DNA from: Syngnathus acus
Taxonomy: Eukaryota > Chordata > Actinopteri > Syngnathiformes > Syngnathidae
Direction of reading: 5' to 3'
DNA length: 64,000 bases
Assembly: GCF_901709675.1 (NCBI RefSeq)
Contig: NC_051101.1
Coordinates: forward strand, 4,854,501-4,918,500
This document shows positions 60,109-64,000 of the stretch, piece by piece (within the stretch, counting starts at the first letter, position 1; each line of letters begins with the position of its first letter). A program made the position numbers and the translations under genes. Below the pieces are notes generated by a model. That model did not search any database. It saw nothing but the letters and a program-made list of their open reading frames with translations, and was not told the origin of the DNA.

Positions 60109-63100
60109 TCATATACTGTATGATTATTGCACAACATGCAAATATACCATGAGCAGCATGATAGCAGAGCAAAGTCCAGTCTCCACAGGTGTACACAAAA
60201 GTTTTTTTGTGACACCACATGGACATGACCTGCTGATATTATCATATGGTGGAAGACCCTCAGACAAATGACCGTTTTAAAAGACAACTACACCCAGGAA
60301 GACAAGCAGATGTCTCATGGAAAGTCTTTTACACTCCATCTGCAAGCATTCAAGTTGATATGGTCTCTTTCTTTTGTGATGTGTGAAATGGTTGGCTTGC
60401 TTTTATAAACATGTTGTGACAGATGTTTAAGACTCAAAATAGTGAGCATCAGTGGCAACTCACTTCCTGCCAATGTATTGCTTTTCTTTTATTTACACAT
60501 GCATTTTTTTATATATAATGTAGAAATAAAAATAAAAAAATGTGGTCGATTTAATAGGAAACACACAAATAATTTGTATCTATTAGTTTGAGGCACTCTA
60601 GTATGACAGCAACAAAATACTACTTAACAATAAAATAGTACTTAACAATGACAATTGTGCAAATACCGAAGAGAGTCCATTAAAGATGGTCCATTTCTCA
60701 CACAAAAAAAAAAACTCTATGGTCAGGAAAATGAAATTGGCATGCATTTTCAATATCCATCCGTCTATCCATTTTCTTTGGGGGACAGCAGCTTCAGCAG
60801 GGATGCCCAAACCTCCCACTCCCCAGTCACTTTGTCCAGCTCATCCCGAGGAATCCCAAGTGATTCCCAGGCCAGTCGAGAGATTTAGCCTTTCCAGTGT
60901 GTCCTGGGTTATCCCAGGGGTCTACTGCTGGTGGGACATAAAGCATAAAGTGGACATTTGCGATGGTTATTAGGATCATTAATATATTGTTCGACAAGGT
61001 AACTTTAACTTCTACCTTTTCTCTTCAGATTCCTAGTTTGACTCAAGACAAATCACATTCAGGGACTTATATAAGTTTTATCAAAAATGTTAAAATGATC
61101 AAAATCTTTGCATCACATTTAAGCAATTAATCATTTCAGTTGTATTCATTGTTTTTACATCATGTATATTAATGGTGGTAACCTTTCCCCCCTCTCTTAT
61201 TTTTATACTTTTTTCATCACTGCCGATCATTATCTTTAAGTGTGTGTTTATACGATCATAACTGTTCTCATTTCTGCACATGGAAGTGAATGGAGTCAAT
61301 ATGGTCTTTCTGGTCCACTTTGTGGGCTGCATTTCTTCATGGAGACTTCCCAAGCAATCAGTCGTCCATTGCTGGCTGTAAATGTTTTAGCACATATGCG
61401 CAACGTTTACGTTGAAGTATATTGTAGCGCACATTAGAGATATACTTAATGGGCTTCAGTAAAAGCCCTGGCTAGTCCAGAATCGAGGCAGGTGCAGACT
61501 CTTACAGTAGATAAAGCAGACGGGCACTGAAGATGAGTTCATGACAAACACTGTGAGGCTTTTAGACGCCTTCTCCAAGCTCAATCTTCATTTCCCTTGA
61601 CACTGATTTTGCAATAAGGATCCGGAGAAAAGGGGAATGTTCATCTATTCATTTTAATGATCCTTCATTATTGACTGCTGGCAGGGAGGGGGCGGGTAAA
61701 GGTAATGATTCTTTGTCTTTACTGGCCAATCACTCCTCTTAAAGGAATCAGACTCTAAATAAGGCCACTAATGGATGCCTACTGTGACCTAAAACTGACC
61801 CCGCATGCAATCCAGGACTTCCGCACAGACTGGAGATTGCTGTGTGATCTTCTGACTCAGTGCTGGTTCCAACTTCTCACATCACAGAGGGTGGAACTGT
61901 GAACAGGATTTATTCAAGCCACAAATCCAGCGTGGGCTGTGATTATGGATTGCAAAGACGAAGCGCACTGGAAACCATGATTGCAATAATTATTAATAAT
62001 ATAATAGTTCACTCTTATTGCTCTCATTAGAGAAAGACAAAGCGGTTGACATTTTGGAAAATATGCCGATTGGCTCCCTTTCAGAGTTAGATGACAAAAT
62101 GGATCACACATGTGTTTACACTCATTTATAAAGCCACAGACTGAGGTCTGTTAGCTTAGTTTAGTTCAAAATCTTGAAAACAGGCCAGACAGACTCTGTC
62201 CCAAGGTTATAAAAGCTGCTCGTCATACCTGCCGAGTCCACAAGTATGCTCTGATCCACCACATGTCTGCGTGCAGTAAACTGAGAGGGTTTGTGTACCT
62301 GACAAATTGTTGAGTCTACTTGCAGTTGTCTGCACACTGACTGTGCATGGAGAACATATGATGAGGTGACTGCAAATCACTTCTCTCATCACCTGTAAAC
62401 ATCCTGCTGATATTAAAACTGTCCAAGTTGGGATTTTTGCCAAATGTCTGCAATTCCAACCTATTTATCACTGTTTTGTTCTTTTTCATTCATCAGGCCT
62501 GCATTTTTTTTTTTGCTGTATGTGGACAAATGTTTTCCACAAGCTGCAGTTGTATAATTTTACAGGTGTGCAGTTGAAATCAAATCACAATGCTGCACTT
62601 TCAATGAAAGGAAAATTGTGATAAACCGACCATAAAGTTATCAGACATTCACACTGTCTTCTCTTTTATTCTCTGACGTGTTTTGATTAATGCTAATTTA
62701 TCTTCAAATATCAGATTATTAAGACACAGTGCATGGCAAGCTTTTCACTGATGCACCAAAAACAGCACAAAAAGGTTAAGAAGAATGAATCTTAAAAAAT
62801 ATAGAAAAGAAAAATACTGTTTTCAAATCGCCATTATAAAAATTCCGGGAAAAATAATTCTAATCAATTCTGGAATATATATATCCAATTTGTTTGTGTT
62901 TATACAAAACTAAGCAAATGCCAATACTATGAGCAGTGACTTCATTTGTTGTCAGCTGTCGTCAGTCTGTCACGGTACTGAACCCTACTTTGGTCCAGCC
63001 TCCAACAGCTCTTTAAGGCATCATTCACGCCGCTGAGGAGACACACTCAGGTATTAGTAGTTCTGCCTGGATGGTCCAGTGGATGATGGGTGGGCGGGGA

Positions 63101-64000
63101 TGTTATTAGCAGCATTCATCTACAAGGCTCCCCAAGCTATACTATATTGAAACTGACCACAAGACAACCCTATCATCTTCAAAGATTACCTGTCTCCTGC
63201 ACGCTATATGAATGTTTTATCATAAAAGCTTTTCTTTTTTCTTTTTGCTAAGTGCCTCCTTGAGTGTTTGCTTTCAACTTTTGATTACTTTATGTCTTGT
63301 TGCGAAGAAGAAAAAAGGCCAAGCCCATTTGAATATAATGGACCTAACGGGAAAGGTAATCTCCGATGCACTGGGTTTATAAATGTGGTGAAACTCAATG
63401 CAACGGGTGTGAAAAGAGGACACTTTTAAAATGTTGCTACCTAAAGTATGTTTTTAATCTCATTAATTTGTTGAGCATAGGGCAAATGAAAGTCTTGACA
63501 AAATTTATAAAATAAAATAACCATAAAATAACCTGGCAAGTTCTGTATAAAAATCCGCATTTCAATATGAGAAGAATTATAGGATGTGGTGCATCTCCAT
63601 GTAAAACGCCTCATTCAAAACCTATAATACCAAATCACGTTTTTAAAAAAAAATGTCTTTTGATGTTTTCATTCACATCTCACTTTTCTCAGTTTTATAT
63701 ACACAATGCCTTAGTTTCATTTTTATACATAGTCTTGAGTCATTTACAAGAAGAAATATTTTTATACTCCTATGGTCCAGACACTGACGTTTCCAGCACC
63801 AAGACACTCCAACCCCCATCTAGTCGAGGTTTTAGCAGACACTGCGTTGTGAGTGAGGAACGATTGCATAACAGCAGGCGAGACGTGATCGTTCCTGGCC
63901 GTTTTGCAAAATTAAATCATTCTCTGCATACCGCAGTCCCATAACTACACATTAAAAAGCAGCATGAATGAGGACATTCGATCATGTGTTTTAGATTGAC

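Larger units (their letters stand above)
58401..64000. other. Downstream intergenic DNA, no gene seen
   Basis: Apart from the hairpin, minisatellite and MITE listed, I see no exon-like ORF or RNA gene. Poly-A/T runs are common. The segments 61480-61900 and 62940-63170 are non-repetitive, with moderate G+C and TAAT cores, and could be conserved elements; I cannot test this. The next gene must lie beyond the window. Confidence 0.6.

Overview
The window is vertebrate genomic DNA, almost certainly from a ray-finned (teleost) fish. It has long AT-rich introns with GT-AG borders, no operon-like ORF packing, and many teleost-type repeats: tRNA-headed SINEs with ATGG tails, hAT- and Tc1-like DNA transposons, an L2/CR1-type LINE remnant and many microsatellites. 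The body of the ATGG-tailed SINE resembles copies I associate with pipefish and seahorses (Syngnathidae), but that is a weak impression.

The window holds one recognisable protein-coding gene, nfatc1 (nuclear factor of activated T cells, cytoplasmic 1), on the + strand from the start codon at 8748 to the stop at 56539. I traced ten coding exons by splice sites, reading-frame continuity and family similarity: 8748-8766, 11358-12462, 14191-14350, 22370-22572, 23380-23552, 24029-24169, 31688-31743, 33456-33588, 38527-39183 and 56484-56539. Together they make 2703 coding bases (900 codons plus stop) with no internal break. The protein has, in order, a short alpha-type N terminus, the PRIEIT calcineurin dock, a serine-rich region and SP repeats, an N-terminal NLS, an LxVP dock (LEVP), the Rel-homology DNA-binding domain, an IPT domain, a KRKR NLS, and a long Ser/Pro-rich C-terminal activation region ending in the conserved VNEIIRNDLSS tail.

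Layout: 1-6700 is upstream DNA with no gene seen. At 6708-7742 lie a dead Tc1-like transposase and a complete SINE. From 8020 to 8747 is a CpG-richer stretch that looks like the nfatc1 promoter, with NFAT, CRE-like and GC-box matches. Introns 1-8 (8767-38526) carry two hAT-type elements, a 370-bp pyrimidine microsatellite just before exon 4, a palindromic MITE, SINEs and a LINE remnant. Intron 9 (39184-56483, 17.3 kb) separates the conserved last 18 amino acids from the rest. It contains a hAT derivative with a BED-finger-like fragment, a SINE, a duplicated 160-bp unique sequence and an internally deleted Tc1-like element. The 3' UTR starts at 56540, with two good poly(A) signals at 58267 and 58389. 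Beyond it lie a perfect 30-bp inverted repeat and a telomere-like minisatellite abutting a hAT MITE.

I found no convincing new gene system. The best leads are the perfect hairpin at 58657-58723, the minisatellite that may derive from a transposon terminus (59606-60108), the duplicated noncoding unit in intron 9, and the repeat tract beside exon 4. Exon borders and frames were read by hand, and family assignments rest on memory of the families, not on a search.
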